12,398 nt of DNA from JBFMDU01 sp034431935 (GCA_034431935.1 DAOUCU010000083.1:1-12398); one strand, 5' to 3'; shown: positions 5,342-12,182, numbered from the stretch's first letter. The notes: generated by a model not told the origin, from the letters alone. Numbers and translations: made by a program.

Positions 5342-5869
5342 TTGCACACCAGCACATCCAGCCGGAGATATGCGGAGGCGGTCATGGAGATCGCCCTGCA
5401 AAAGAGAGAGCTTGAGGCCTGGCGGGCCCGCCTGCAGGCGCTGGCTCAGGTTACCCGTGATCCGGAGACCCAGGCCATCCTGGAAAACCCCCGGGTACCC
5501 CTCAGCCTCAAGAAACAGCTTCTTGCAGAAAAACTCGAGGGGCAAAACCAGATGGTCCTCAATCTGGCGTTTCTGCTCGCCACCCGCGGCAAGACCCTTC
5601 TTGCCCCGGATATTGCCGCTGCTTACGAAGACCTGCTCAACCACCACTACGGTCTCCAGCCCGCCGAGGTGACCACGGCGGTGCCACTGGATGAGGCCGA
5701 AAAAGAAAAGCTGGTCAAGTACCTTTCAGACGTCACCGGCAAGAAGGTTCTGGTGACCACCAGGGTTGATCCCGGCATCATCGGCGGACTGGTCGCCCGA
5801 GCCGGCGATCAGCTTATCGATGGGAGCATCCGGAGCCGGCTGGCTGAACTGAAAAGGAGCCTCGCCTGA
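5342..5869 (+). CDS. atpH: F1Fo ATP synthase subunit delta
   Basis: Delta (OSCP-like) caps F1 and joins alpha to the b stalk. The 175-residue length is normal. The N-terminus has the family pattern SRRYAEAVMEIA (7-18), followed by a helical domain (to about 105). The C-terminal domain contains the conserved VDPGIIGGLVARAGDQLIDGSIRSRL stretch split as VDPGIIGGL (142-150) and DQLIDGSIRSRL (157-168). The start is TTG, because no ATG or GTG lies before the conserved RRYAEA; AAAGG 11 bases upstream inside the end of atpF serves as a weak ribosome site. The frame is the same as that of atpF, so coupling or low-level readthrough is possible. Confidence 0.93.
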   Translation: MHTSTSSRRYAEAVMEIALQKRELEAWRARLQALAQVTRDPETQAILENPRVPLSLKKQLLAEKLEGQNQMVLNLAFLLATRGKTLLAPDIAAAYEDLLNHHYGLQPAEVTTAVPLDEAEKEKLVKYLSDVTGKKVLVTTRVDPGIIGGLVARAGDQLIDGSIRSRLAELKRSLA

Positions 5870-5907
5870 GGGTTGTTTGAGATAAGGAACTGCTAAGGAG
5901 TACCGCC

Positions 5908-7419
5908 ATGACAATCGGCAGACAGGATATCATCTCGGTAATTAAACAGCAGATTGAGAGTTTTGGGGTCACAGCCGCTGTAGCTAACGTTGGCTCCGTC
6001 GTTGAAATCGGCGATGGCGTCGCCCGCATCCACGGGCTCAGCCAGGCCCGAAACGGGGAACTACTCGAGTTCCCCCACGGAGTCATGGGCATTGTCCTCA
6101 ACCTCGAGGAAGACAGTGTCTCCGCCGCTCTACTCGGCGATTACACCGAGATCAAGCAGGGCGATGAAGTCCGCACCACCGGCCGCGTTGCCGAGGTGCC
6201 GGTCGGCGAGTCTCTTATCGGCCGTGTCGTCAATCCCCTCGGCCAGCCGCTGGATGGCAAAGGCCCCATCAAGACCAACAAGACCCGCCCTATCGAAATC
6301 GTTGCGCCCAACGTTGTTTCCCGCGCCCCGGTCGATACTCCGGTCCGCACCGGCATCAAGGCTATCGACGCCATGATACCGATAGGCCGTGGCCAGCGTG
6401 AACTGATAATCGGCGATCGTTCCACCGGCAAATCGGCCATTGCCCTGGATACCATTATTGCCCAGAAAGGCGGCGACCTGACCTGTATTTATGTCGCCAT
6501 CGGTCAGAAGTCGTCCAAGGTTGCCCAGGTCGCCGGCATTCTGGAAGAGTACGGCGCCATGGGCCATACGATTATTGTTGCCGCCAACGCCTCCGACCCG
6601 GCCCCGCTCCAGTACATGGCCCCTTACGCCGGCTGTGCTATTGGCGAGGAAATCATGTGGCAGGGTAAGGACGCACTGGTCATCTACGACGACCTCTTCA
6701 AACATGCCTGGGCCTACCGTCAGATGTCCCTGCTCCTGCGCCGGCCGCCGGGCCGCGAGGCCTTCCCGGGCGATATCTTCTATCTGCACAGCCGCCTGCT
6801 CGAGCGCGCCGCCAAGCTGTCCAAGGAAAACGGCGGCGGCTCACTGACCGCCCTGCCCATCGTCGAGACCCAGGCCGGCGATGTCTCCGCTTATATCCCG
6901 ACCAACGTCATCTCCATCACCGACGGCCAGATATACCTGGAATCCGACCTGTTCAATGCCGGCATCCGCCCGGCCATCAACGCCGGCATCTCGGTCTCCC
7001 GCGTCGGCGGCGCCGCCCAAATACGCGCCATGCGTCAGGTGGCCGGCGGCCTGAGAATGGCCATGGCCCAGTTCCGCGAACTCGCCGCCTTCGCCCAGTT
7101 CGGCACCGCCGATTTGGATAAAGCCACCCGGGCCCAGCTTGCCCGCGGCCAGCGCGTCACCGAAGTTCTCAAGCAACCCCAATACTCCCCTATGACCTTC
7201 GATAAGCAGGTCATGATTTTCTTCGCCGTCAACAACGGCTTCCTCGATGATGTTCCGGTAGAAAAGGTCAGCGCCTGGGAAGCCGCCTTCCTCCGATGGA
7301 TGGAGACTTCAAAGCCTGAAATCGGTAAGCGCCTCGCCGCCGAAAAGAAAATTGAGAAAGACCTCGAAGAACTGCTCAAGGCGGCTGTCACCGAATTCAA
7401 AAAGACCACCGCAGTGTAA
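5908..7419 (+). CDS. atpA: F1Fo ATP synthase subunit alpha
   Basis: Alpha alternates with beta in the F1 hexamer and holds the non-catalytic nucleotide sites. At 503 residues it is full length. The N-terminus (IISVIKQQIESF) is the delta-binding part. A beta-barrel domain runs to about 95, and the nucleotide domain has the P-loop GDRSTGKS (169-176) and a Walker B strand ALVIYDDL (256-263). The arginine finger reaching into the beta site is Arg365 in SVSRVGGAAQ (362-371). The DDLSKQAVAYR segment of E. coli reads DDLFKHAWAYR here, a mild divergence. AAGGAG eight bases before the ATG is strong. Codon use is strongly biased to C-ending codons, as for a highly expressed gene. Confidence 0.99.
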   Translation: MTIGRQDIISVIKQQIESFGVTAAVANVGSVVEIGDGVARIHGLSQARNGELLEFPHGVMGIVLNLEEDSVSAALLGDYTEIKQGDEVRTTGRVAEVPVGESLIGRVVNPLGQPLDGKGPIKTNKTRPIEIVAPNVVSRAPVDTPVRTGIKAIDAMIPIGRGQRELIIGDRSTGKSAIALDTIIAQKGGDLTCIYVAIGQKSSKVAQVAGILEEYGAMGHTIIVAANASDPAPLQYMAPYAGCAIGEEIMWQGKDALVIYDDLFKHAWAYRQMSLLLRRPPGREAFPGDIFYLHSRLLERAAKLSKENGGGSLTALPIVETQAGDVSAYIPTNVISITDGQIYLESDLFNAGIRPAINAGISVSRVGGAAQIRAMRQVAGGLRMAMAQFRELAAFAQFGTADLDKATRAQLARGQRVTEVLKQPQYSPMTFDKQVMIFFAVNNGFLDDVPVEKVSAWEAAFLRWMETSKPEIGKRLAAEKKIEKDLEELLKAAVTEFKKTTAV

Positions 7420-7425
7420 TACGAA

Positions 7426-8289
7426 ATGATAAGCACTCGCGTCCTGAGACGCCGCATCCGCAGTATCCAGAACACGGCCAAGATAACCAAGGCTATGGAG
7501 CTTGTCGCCACCGCCAAGATGAAGCGGGCACAGGACCAGGCCACGGCCGGCCGCCCCTATGCGGACAAAATCAGCCAGGTCATCGCTGACCTCGCCGCCC
7601 AGCACAGCATCAACGGCGCCAGCCACCCTCTCCTCGAAAAGCGGGTCGTGAAGAGAATTGCCATCATCCACATCACCACCGACCGCGGCCTCTGCGGTGG
7701 CCTCAATGCCAACGCCAATCGTCTTGTCGGAGGCTTTATCCTGGATCAGAAGGTGCCGGTAACCATGGTCACGGTGGGACGCAAGGGACGTGACTTTATG
7801 CGTCGCTACGGGCGAGAAATCGAAGCCGAGTTCACCGGCCTGTCCGATAGACCAAGCATCCTCGATATCCTGCCCATTGCCCGCATTGTCATTGAAGACT
7901 ACACTCGCGGCAAGTGCGACCAGGTCTATCTTGCCTACAGCAGGTTCGTCAGCACCGTGGTCCAGCGGCCCGTCATCGAGCCGCTTCTGCCGGTCACGCC
8001 GGCGGAAGTCCCAAGGGGCCAGAGCGCAGACTATATCTATGAGCCCGACCCATCCTATGTTCTCAACGCTCTTCTGCCTCGCTTCGTCGAGATGGAAATC
8101 TATCATGCTATACTCGAGAACATTGCTTCGGAGCAGTCGGCACGCATGGTGGCAATGCGCAACGCCACCGATAATGCTAAGGAACTGATCGATGACCTTA
8201 CGCTTCAGATGAACAAGGCCCGCCAGGAGCAGATTACCACCGAGCTGCTTGATATCACCGGCGGCGCCGCGGCGCTGGCAAATGGATAA
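7426..8289 (+). CDS. atpG: F1Fo ATP synthase subunit gamma
   Basis: Gamma is the rotating central shaft linking the c-ring to the catalytic sites. The 287-residue product has both diagnostic ends: N-terminal RVLRRRIRSIQNTAKITKAM (5-24), which forms half of the coiled-coil axle, and C-terminal RMVAMRNATDNAKELIDDL (250-268), the other half and the signature of the family. The central Rossmann-like domain includes TTDRGLCGGLNAN (84-96). The start is only six bases after the atpA stop and no clear Shine-Dalgarno is present, so ribosomes probably re-initiate after atpA. No insertion of the photosynthetic redox type is seen in the middle of the protein. Confidence 0.97.
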   Translation: MISTRVLRRRIRSIQNTAKITKAMELVATAKMKRAQDQATAGRPYADKISQVIADLAAQHSINGASHPLLEKRVVKRIAIIHITTDRGLCGGLNANANRLVGGFILDQKVPVTMVTVGRKGRDFMRRYGREIEAEFTGLSDRPSILDILPIARIVIEDYTRGKCDQVYLAYSRFVSTVVQRPVIEPLLPVTPAEVPRGQSADYIYEPDPSYVLNALLPRFVEMEIYHAILENIASEQSARMVAMRNATDNAKELIDDLTLQMNKARQEQITTELLDITGGAAALANG

Positions 8290-8330
8290 TAAGGAAAAAG
8301 GGTTAGACTATCCCTAATGGGGTGCAAAAA

Positions 8331-9722
8331 ATGAGTAAAGGAAAAGTGATCCAGGTAATCGGCACGGTTGTGGACGTCGAGTTCCCCCCGGACGGTCTGC
8401 CTGCCATCAACAACGGAATCGAGCTAATGCTGGACGGCAAGCGTATCGTCATGGAAGCCGTCCAGCACATCGGCAACAACTGGGTACGATGTCTCGCACT
8501 GGCCCCGACCGAGGGACTGGGGCGCGGCGTTGAAGCCATCGATACTGGCCGCCCGGTAGCCGTGCCCGTGGGGCGCTCCAACCTGGGACGCCTTTTCAAT
8601 GTCCTCGGCGAGCCCATTGATGGCAAGGGGCCGGTCAACGCCAAAGAGACCTGGCCCATCCACCGGCCAGCGCCAAAACTGGAAGAGCAGGTCACCACCC
8701 CTCAGCAGCTTGAGACCGGCATTAAAGTACTTGACCTGATTACCCCCTTTACCAAGGGCGGCAAGGTCGGCGCTTTCGGCGGCGCCGGCGTCGGCAAAAC
8801 AGTCATCATCCAGGAGCTTATCCGCAATATTGCCACGGAGCATGGCGGCTTCTCCGTCTTCACCGGCGTCGGCGAGCGCTCCCGAGAAGGCAACGACCTG
8901 CTTCACGAAATGCAGAACTCCGGTGTTATCGACAAGACCGTCATGGTCTTCGGCCAGATGAACGAGCCGCCCGGCGTCCGCGCCAGAGTCGGCCTTACCG
9001 GTGTCACCATGGCCGAGTATTTCCGTGATGTCGAGGGGCAGGACGTCCTTCTGTTCATCGACAACATCTACCGTCACGTACTGGCAAATATGGAAGTATC
9101 TGCCCTCCTTGGCCGCATGCCGTCGGCCGTGGGATACCAGCCCACTCTGGCCGCCGATGTCAGCGAGCTCCAGGAGCGTATCACCACTACAAAGCGCGGC
9201 TCCATAACTTCGTTCCAGGCAATCTACGTCCCGGCCGACGACTACACCGACCCCGGCATCGTCGCCACCTTCGCTCATCTCGATGCCGTCATCGCTCTGG
9301 AGCGCTCTATCGTCGAGCTTGGCATTTACCCGGCGGTTGACCCGCTGGCGTCCACCTCCCGCATCCTCGACCCTCGCATCGTGGGCGAGGAGCACTATGC
9401 CGTAGCCCGCGGCGTTCAGAGGGTCCTCCAGCGCTACAAGGAGCTTCAGGACATCATCGCTATCCTCGGCATCGAAGAGCTTTCCGAAGAGGACAAGCGC
9501 ACGGTCGCCCGCGCCCGCCGTATCCAGCGCTTCCTCTCCCAGCCGATGTTCGTTGCCGAGACCTTCACCGGCACCCCCGGCCGCTACGTGCCCATCAAAG
9601 AAACGATAAAGGGCTTCAAAGAAATCCTTGAAGGCAAGCATGATGCCCTGCCAGAGCAGGCTTTCCTCATGGTCGGCACTATCGAAGACGCTATCGAAAA
9701 GGCCAGGAAGCTGGGAGCTTAA
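8331..9722 (+). CDS. atpD: F1Fo ATP synthase subunit beta
   Basis: Beta carries the catalytic sites. With the ATG at 8331 it has 463 residues. The P-loop is GGAGVGKT (150-157), the catalytic glutamate is Glu182 in GERSREGND, Walker B is VLLFIDNIYR, and the family signature PAVDPLASTS and the lever-like EELSEED motif (DELSEED in E. coli) follow. The usual DPAPAT or DPSPAT stretch is DPGIVA (307-312), an uncommon variant. An in-frame GTG nine bases upstream would add three residues, but the GGGGTG that would serve as ribosome site for the ATG overlaps it and the protein begins normally at MSKGKVIQVIG. It lies 41 bases after atpG. Confidence 0.98.
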   Translation: MSKGKVIQVIGTVVDVEFPPDGLPAINNGIELMLDGKRIVMEAVQHIGNNWVRCLALAPTEGLGRGVEAIDTGRPVAVPVGRSNLGRLFNVLGEPIDGKGPVNAKETWPIHRPAPKLEEQVTTPQQLETGIKVLDLITPFTKGGKVGAFGGAGVGKTVIIQELIRNIATEHGGFSVFTGVGERSREGNDLLHEMQNSGVIDKTVMVFGQMNEPPGVRARVGLTGVTMAEYFRDVEGQDVLLFIDNIYRHVLANMEVSALLGRMPSAVGYQPTLAADVSELQERITTTKRGSITSFQAIYVPADDYTDPGIVATFAHLDAVIALERSIVELGIYPAVDPLASTSRILDPRIVGEEHYAVARGVQRVLQRYKELQDIIAILGIEELSEEDKRTVARARRIQRFLSQPMFVAETFTGTPGRYVPIKETIKGFKEILEGKHDALPEQAFLMVGTIEDAIEKARKLGA

Positions 9723-9724
9723 AC

Positions 9725-10153
9725 ATGGCAACGATAAGGCTTGAAGTTGTCACCGCGGAACGGCTCGTCTTCAGCGACGAGGTGAATGCCGTCATCGCGC
9801 CGGGCGTAGAGGGACAGCTCGGCATCCTCCCACACCATGCCCGCCTAATGACCGTGCTCCAACCCGGCGAATTAACCATCAGGAAGGGCAGTGAGGAAAT
9901 ACCGCTGGCCATCGGAGGCGGCTATCTCGAAGTGCGCCCGGACAAGGTAATTGTTCTCGCCGACAGTGCTGAGCGCGCCGACGAGATTGATATCGCCCGC
10001 GCTGAGGCCGCAAGGAAGCGGGCCGAGGACGCCATCCATACCCATCCGGCACCTCAGGATCTTGCCAGCGCCGAGGCCGCCCTGCGCCGTTCCCTCGCCC
10101 GTCTTAAGGTTGCCCAGAAACGCCGCGCCAAACCAGGGCCGCCAAGAGTGTAA
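9725..10153 (+). CDS. atpC: F1Fo ATP synthase subunit epsilon
   Basis: Epsilon sits at the foot of gamma on the c-ring and regulates ATP hydrolysis. The 142-residue product has an N-terminal ten-strand barrel domain with GVEGQLGILPHHA (27-39) and GGGYLEV (64-70), and a C-terminal pair of helices (about 86-101 and 113-133) that can extend into F1. I88-D89-x-x-R92-A93 fits the I(L)DxxRA motif linked to ATP binding by epsilon in Bacillus PS3. The last ten residues are basic and Pro-rich. The start lies two bases after the atpD stop, with GGGAGC upstream. It is the last gene of the operon and meets khpA tail to tail. Confidence 0.95.
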   Translation: MATIRLEVVTAERLVFSDEVNAVIAPGVEGQLGILPHHARLMTVLQPGELTIRKGSEEIPLAIGGGYLEVRPDKVIVLADSAERADEIDIARAEAARKRAEDAIHTHPAPQDLASAEAALRRSLARLKVAQKRRAKPGPPRV

Positions 10154-10254
10154 TCATCCGATGGTCAATGCCCAGAAATCTGGCAGCAGGTCACAATACG
10201 GAAACTATCACCCCTTCGGGCGCCAGCCAGAAATCCGGCCAGATGAGATGGAAA
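10154..10254. other. Convergent intergenic region with a short repeated motif
   Basis: This 101-base gap between the ends of atpC (+) and khpA (-) contains no ORF of note. CCAGAAATCTGGC (10172-10184) recurs as CCAGAAATCCGGC (10227-10239), 12 of 13 bases the same; the first copy is itself a palindrome around AA. ATCTGGC (10178-10184) could also pair with GCCAGAT (10238-10244) to close a large loop. No T-run follows on either strand, so I see no standard terminator. Confidence 0.4.
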
Positions 10255-10482
10255 CTAAACGATTTCCAGGCGGACTTTGGTACCGGCCTTAGCCGCATTC
10301 ACACGGAGTAGTGTGCGCATCGCTTCCGCCACACGGCCCTGCTTGCCGATAACCCTGCCCTTGTCATCGGCGGCTACTTCCAGCTTGATAACGATTGTGC
10401 CCTCAACCGTCTCTTCGGTGACCTTGACATCATTGGGTGCGTTGACGATAGCCTTGGCCACGTACTCAACCAGTTCCTTCAT
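10255..10482 (-). CDS. khpA: KH-domain RNA-binding protein KhpA (YlqC family)
   Basis: The 75-residue protein is a single KH domain. It has the GxxG loop in VIGKQGRVAEAMRTLL (44-59; G46-K-Q-G49), preceded by an IVIKLEV strand and followed by the final KVRLEIV strand. Relatives in Gram-positive bacteria pair with a second KH protein (KhpB/Jag) and bind many mRNAs and sRNAs, affecting cell division. Its ATG shares ATGA with the rpsP stop, and AAGGAG lies five bases upstream, so it is co-translated with rpsP. rpsP-khpA is a widespread pair, but the usual rimM, trmD and rplS do not follow; the next gene is atpC on the other strand. Confidence 0.93.
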   Translation of the reverse strand: MKELVEYVAKAIVNAPNDVKVTEETVEGTIVIKLEVAADDKGRVIGKQGRVAEAMRTLLRVNAAKAGTKVRLEIV

Positions 10483-10880
10483 TTCTTCTCCTTGGTGGCT
10501 GCTTTGGCCTCAGTCTTGGGTGTCTCCGATTTCTCGGGCGTCGGGGCTTCGGCCTTCGCCTTATTTGCCGCCTTTGGAGCCTCCGCAGTCCCCCCTTGAG
10601 GAGCAGCCTCTTTCTTGGTTATCTTCGACGGTTCCGGTCTGGGCATGAGACCGGCCTTGTAGAAAAGCTTGAGAGCGCCGTCAGTCGGCTGTGCACCGCG
10701 CTTCAGCCATTCCTTGATCCTGTCCTGTTTTAGAGTCAGCACCTCGGGATTACGAACGGGATCGTAGTTACCCACGATCTCAATGAAACGACCATCACGG
10801 GCCGCACGCGAGTCGGCCACAACGACACGATACTTGGGATTGTTCCTAGCGCCAACCCGCCGCAACCTTATCTTTACCAT
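10479..10880 (-). CDS. rpsP: 30S ribosomal protein S16 with a charged C-terminal tail
   Basis: S16 is an early-binding 30S protein needed for folding of the 16S 5' domain. Residues 1-80 are the classic fold: MVKIRLRRVGARNNPKYRVVVADSR pattern (split as VKIRLRRVG, NPKYRVVVADSR), DGRFIEIVGNYDP (29-41) and the AQPTDGALKLFYKAG segment (63-77). Residues 85-133 are an extra low-complexity tail of Ala, Lys, Glu, Pro and Thr, making the protein 133 residues against about 80-90 usually; tails like this occur in several phyla and are probably disordered. The ATG has only a distant AAAGG (about 18 bases up). A strong promoter at 10924-10952 gives a leader of about 36 bases. Confidence 0.96.
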   Translation of the reverse strand: MVKIRLRRVGARNNPKYRVVVADSRAARDGRFIEIVGNYDPVRNPEVLTLKQDRIKEWLKRGAQPTDGALKLFYKAGLMPRPEPSKITKKEAAPQGGTAEAPKAANKAKAEAPTPEKSETPKTEAKAATKEKK

Positions 10881-10923
10881 ATTCTTGTCGAGAAGTTACC
10901 TTTCTATTTGAATTAGCGCGGGC

Positions 10924-10952
10924 ATTATGCCCGAAAGCTTCGCTCCTGTCAA
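10924..10952 (-). promoter_or_regulatory. Promoter of rpsP-khpA with overlapping palindrome
   Basis: On the minus strand TTGACA (10947-10952), 17 bases and CATAAT (10924-10929) form a near-perfect promoter starting two bases after the fmdB stop codon. The -10 box lies inside the perfect inverted repeat CGGGCA-TTA-TGCCCG (10919-10933, written on the plus strand), which could be a repressor site. Confidence 0.7.
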
Positions 10953-10954
10953 AA

Positions 10955-11236
10955 TCAGCCTCGACTGTTTTTCTTAACCGCCTTTTTCGCCGGTTTATTC
11001 GCTGTTTTAACTGAAGCCTCCGATTTAGCTACGGACGCCCTCGTCTTCTCACCGCGAAAAGCCTCTTTGGTAGGCACCTTGATTGAATACTCCGCCTTTG
11101 AAGCAAAGACCGAGACCACCCGGTGCGCCTTGCCGCCGCACTTGGGGCACTTGGCATCCTTATCGAAATCACACATGGGACGCATCAGCTCGAATTCTTC
11201 CTGGCATTCGACGCATGAATATTCATAAGTCGGCAT
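10955..11236 (-). CDS. FmdB-family zinc-ribbon protein
   Basis: A 93-residue protein whose first 45 residues are the FmdB-type zinc ribbon: MPTYEYSCVECQEEFE with C8 and C11, then CPKCGGKAHRV with C30 and C33, binding one zinc. The MPxYEYxCxxC start is the hallmark of the family. The name comes from a regulator of formamidase genes, but most members are uncharacterised, so a regulatory role is not assured. The rest (46-93) is basic and low in complexity, ending in KPAKKAVKKNSRG, a tail that would favour nucleic-acid or ribosome contact. AAGGAGGG with a 10-base spacer precedes the ATG. It is upstream of rpsP, which has its own promoter at its 3' end. Confidence 0.88.
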   Translation of the reverse strand: MPTYEYSCVECQEEFELMRPMCDFDKDAKCPKCGGKAHRVVSVFASKAEYSIKVPTKEAFRGEKTRASVAKSEASVKTANKPAKKAVKKNSRG

Positions 11237-11341
11237 ATCAGGTCTACCCTCCTTAGTTTTTTCTACGTACCGTTCTGCTCTTCTCCTGTTATGGGAGAGG
11301 ATTGGAAAGTGGATGACACCGTCCTCTGACCAGCATATTCT

Positions 11342-11370
11342 ATTTTATGAAACAATACCGTGCTTGGCAA
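11342..11370 (-). promoter_or_regulatory. Promoter of the fmdB-like gene
   Basis: On the minus strand TTGCCA (11365-11370), 17 bases and TAAAAT (11342-11347) form a good sigma-70 promoter with a start near 11335, giving a leader of about 100 bases. The leader contains AGAGGA/TCCTCT and TCTCC/GGAGA complementarities that could form alternative stems; no known riboswitch is recognised. Confidence 0.6.
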
Positions 11371-11385
11371 ACCAGTTACACGTCC

Positions 11386-11415
11386 TTGTTGGCCTTCTCA
11401 AGGCTGTGTTATAAT
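11386..11415 (+). promoter_or_regulatory. Promoter of rpsF-ssb
   Basis: TTGTTG (11386-11391), 18 bases and a perfect TATAAT (11410-11415) give a start near 11422, about 27 bases before the rpsF GTG. The spacer carries the inverted repeat GCCTT-CTC-AAGGC (11392-11404), a possible operator. It stands back to back with the fmdB promoter, 15 bases between the -35 boxes. Confidence 0.65.
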
Positions 11416-11448
11416 GAGCGCACTTTTTTGATTGTCAAGGATGTAAAG

Positions 11449-11736
11449 GTGCGCGATTACGAACTGGTAACTATCATCAAACCCGATGTAGCCGACGAAG
11501 ACGCCGCAGTGGTTATCGAGAAAGTCAAGGCCCTGGTCGCCGACCACAAAGGCGAACTTGGTGAGGTTAACTCCTGGGGCAAGAAGAAGCTTGCGTACCC
11601 AATCGGACAGTACAAGGAAGGAAATTATTTTCTTATGCGTTTCAAGCTTGAGCCGAAGAAGGCCGGTGAAATCGAAACAACCCTCAAGCTAAATGAGAAG
11701 GTCATGCGGCATCTCCTGGTGAAAAAGGAGAAATAA
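11449..11736 (+). CDS. rpsF: 30S ribosomal protein S6
   Basis: S6 binds the 16S central domain together with S18. From the GTG at 11449 the protein has 95 residues, the normal size, and begins VRDYELVTIIKPDV, the standard S6 start. The family pattern continues with GKKKLAYPIGQYKEGNYFLMRF, seen as KKKLAYPIGQYKEGNYF (about 44-60), and ends EKVMRHLLVKKEK. The frame stays open up to an ATG at 11347, but the added 34 residues are not S6-like and contain the -10 box of the promoter. AAGGA seven bases before the GTG (11437-11441) confirms the shorter form. ssb follows after 16 bases in one transcript. Confidence 0.95.
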   Translation: MRDYELVTIIKPDVADEDAAVVIEKVKALVADHKGELGEVNSWGKKKLAYPIGQYKEGNYFLMRFKLEPKKAGEIETTLKLNEKVMRHLLVKKEK

Positions 11737-11752
11737 CCGGAGGGGGCTTGCG

Positions 11753-12169
11753 GTGACGCTGAATAAGATACTGCTCATCGGCAATGTGGGGAAAGACCCG
11801 GAGATGCGGTACACACCTACCGGCAGTCCGGTGACCAGTTTCACCCTGGCTACCAATCGGACGTACCAGACACCAGAGGGACAGACCAAAAAAGAAACCG
11901 AGTGGTTTAACATAGTCGCCTGGAGCAAGCTGGCTGAGCAATGCAATCAGTTGCTTGCCAAAGGCAAGAAGGTATATGTTGAAGGGCGTATTCAAACCCG
12001 GTCGTGGGAGGGCCAGGACGGCCAGAAGCGGTCCCGTGTCGAGGTGATTGCCAACCGCGTGATGTTGCTTGAACGCGCCCCCGGAACGGCGGCACTGCCG
12101 GCTGAGGGCGAAATACCCGGGGAAATGCCCGAAGGCGACCAGATTGAGCCCGAGGATGTACCCTTCTAG
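11753..12169 (+). CDS. ssb: Single-stranded DNA-binding protein
   Basis: SSB coats single-stranded DNA in replication, repair and recombination and recruits partners by its tail. The 138-residue product has an OB fold (1-105): LNKILLIGNVGKDPEMRYTP at the N-terminus (seen as LIGNVGKDPEMRYT, 8-21), TEWFNIVAWSKLAEQ (49-63) with conserved Trp residues, and KGKKVYVEGRIQTRSW (70-85). A short acidic linker ends in EPEDVPF, matching the DDIPF-type tip that binds repair proteins. The start is GTG with GGAGG about ten bases upstream, 16 bases after rpsF; this rpsF-ssb order is typical and is usually followed by rpsR. The stop codon lies inside the first copy of a 10-bp tandem repeat. Confidence 0.96.
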   Translation: MTLNKILLIGNVGKDPEMRYTPTGSPVTSFTLATNRTYQTPEGQTKKETEWFNIVAWSKLAEQCNQLLAKGKKVYVEGRIQTRSWEGQDGQKRSRVEVIANRVMLLERAPGTAALPAEGEIPGEMPEGDQIEPEDVPF

Positions 12170-12182
12170 ATACTTCTAGATA
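12163..12182. repeat. Exact 10-bp tandem duplication across the ssb stop codon
   Basis: CTTCTAGATA occurs twice without a gap (12163-12172 and 12173-12182). The first copy supplies the last Phe codon and TAG stop of ssb; the second is just downstream. It looks like a slip-strand duplication; no function is evident. Confidence 0.9.

Noticed and set aside
7309..8106. A 265-codon open frame antisense to atpA/atpG
   Set aside because: Shadow of two genes with unmistakable ATP synthase motifs; it crosses their junction without a promoter or ribosome site.
8322..8330. GTG start for atpD three codons upstream
   Set aside because: The GTG overlaps the only plausible ribosome site for the ATG at 8331, and the family N-terminus starts at the ATG.
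8424..9731. A 435-codon open frame antisense to atpD
   Set aside because: It mirrors the strongly C-biased codons of atpD, has no recognisable domain and no ribosome site; the sense protein is certain.
10154..10254. Bidirectional terminator between atpC and khpA
   Set aside because: Hairpins are short or widely looped and no T-run follows on either strand.
11347..11448. N-terminal extension of rpsF
   Set aside because: Not S6-like, contains promoters in both directions, and a better GTG start with ribosome site lies at 11449.
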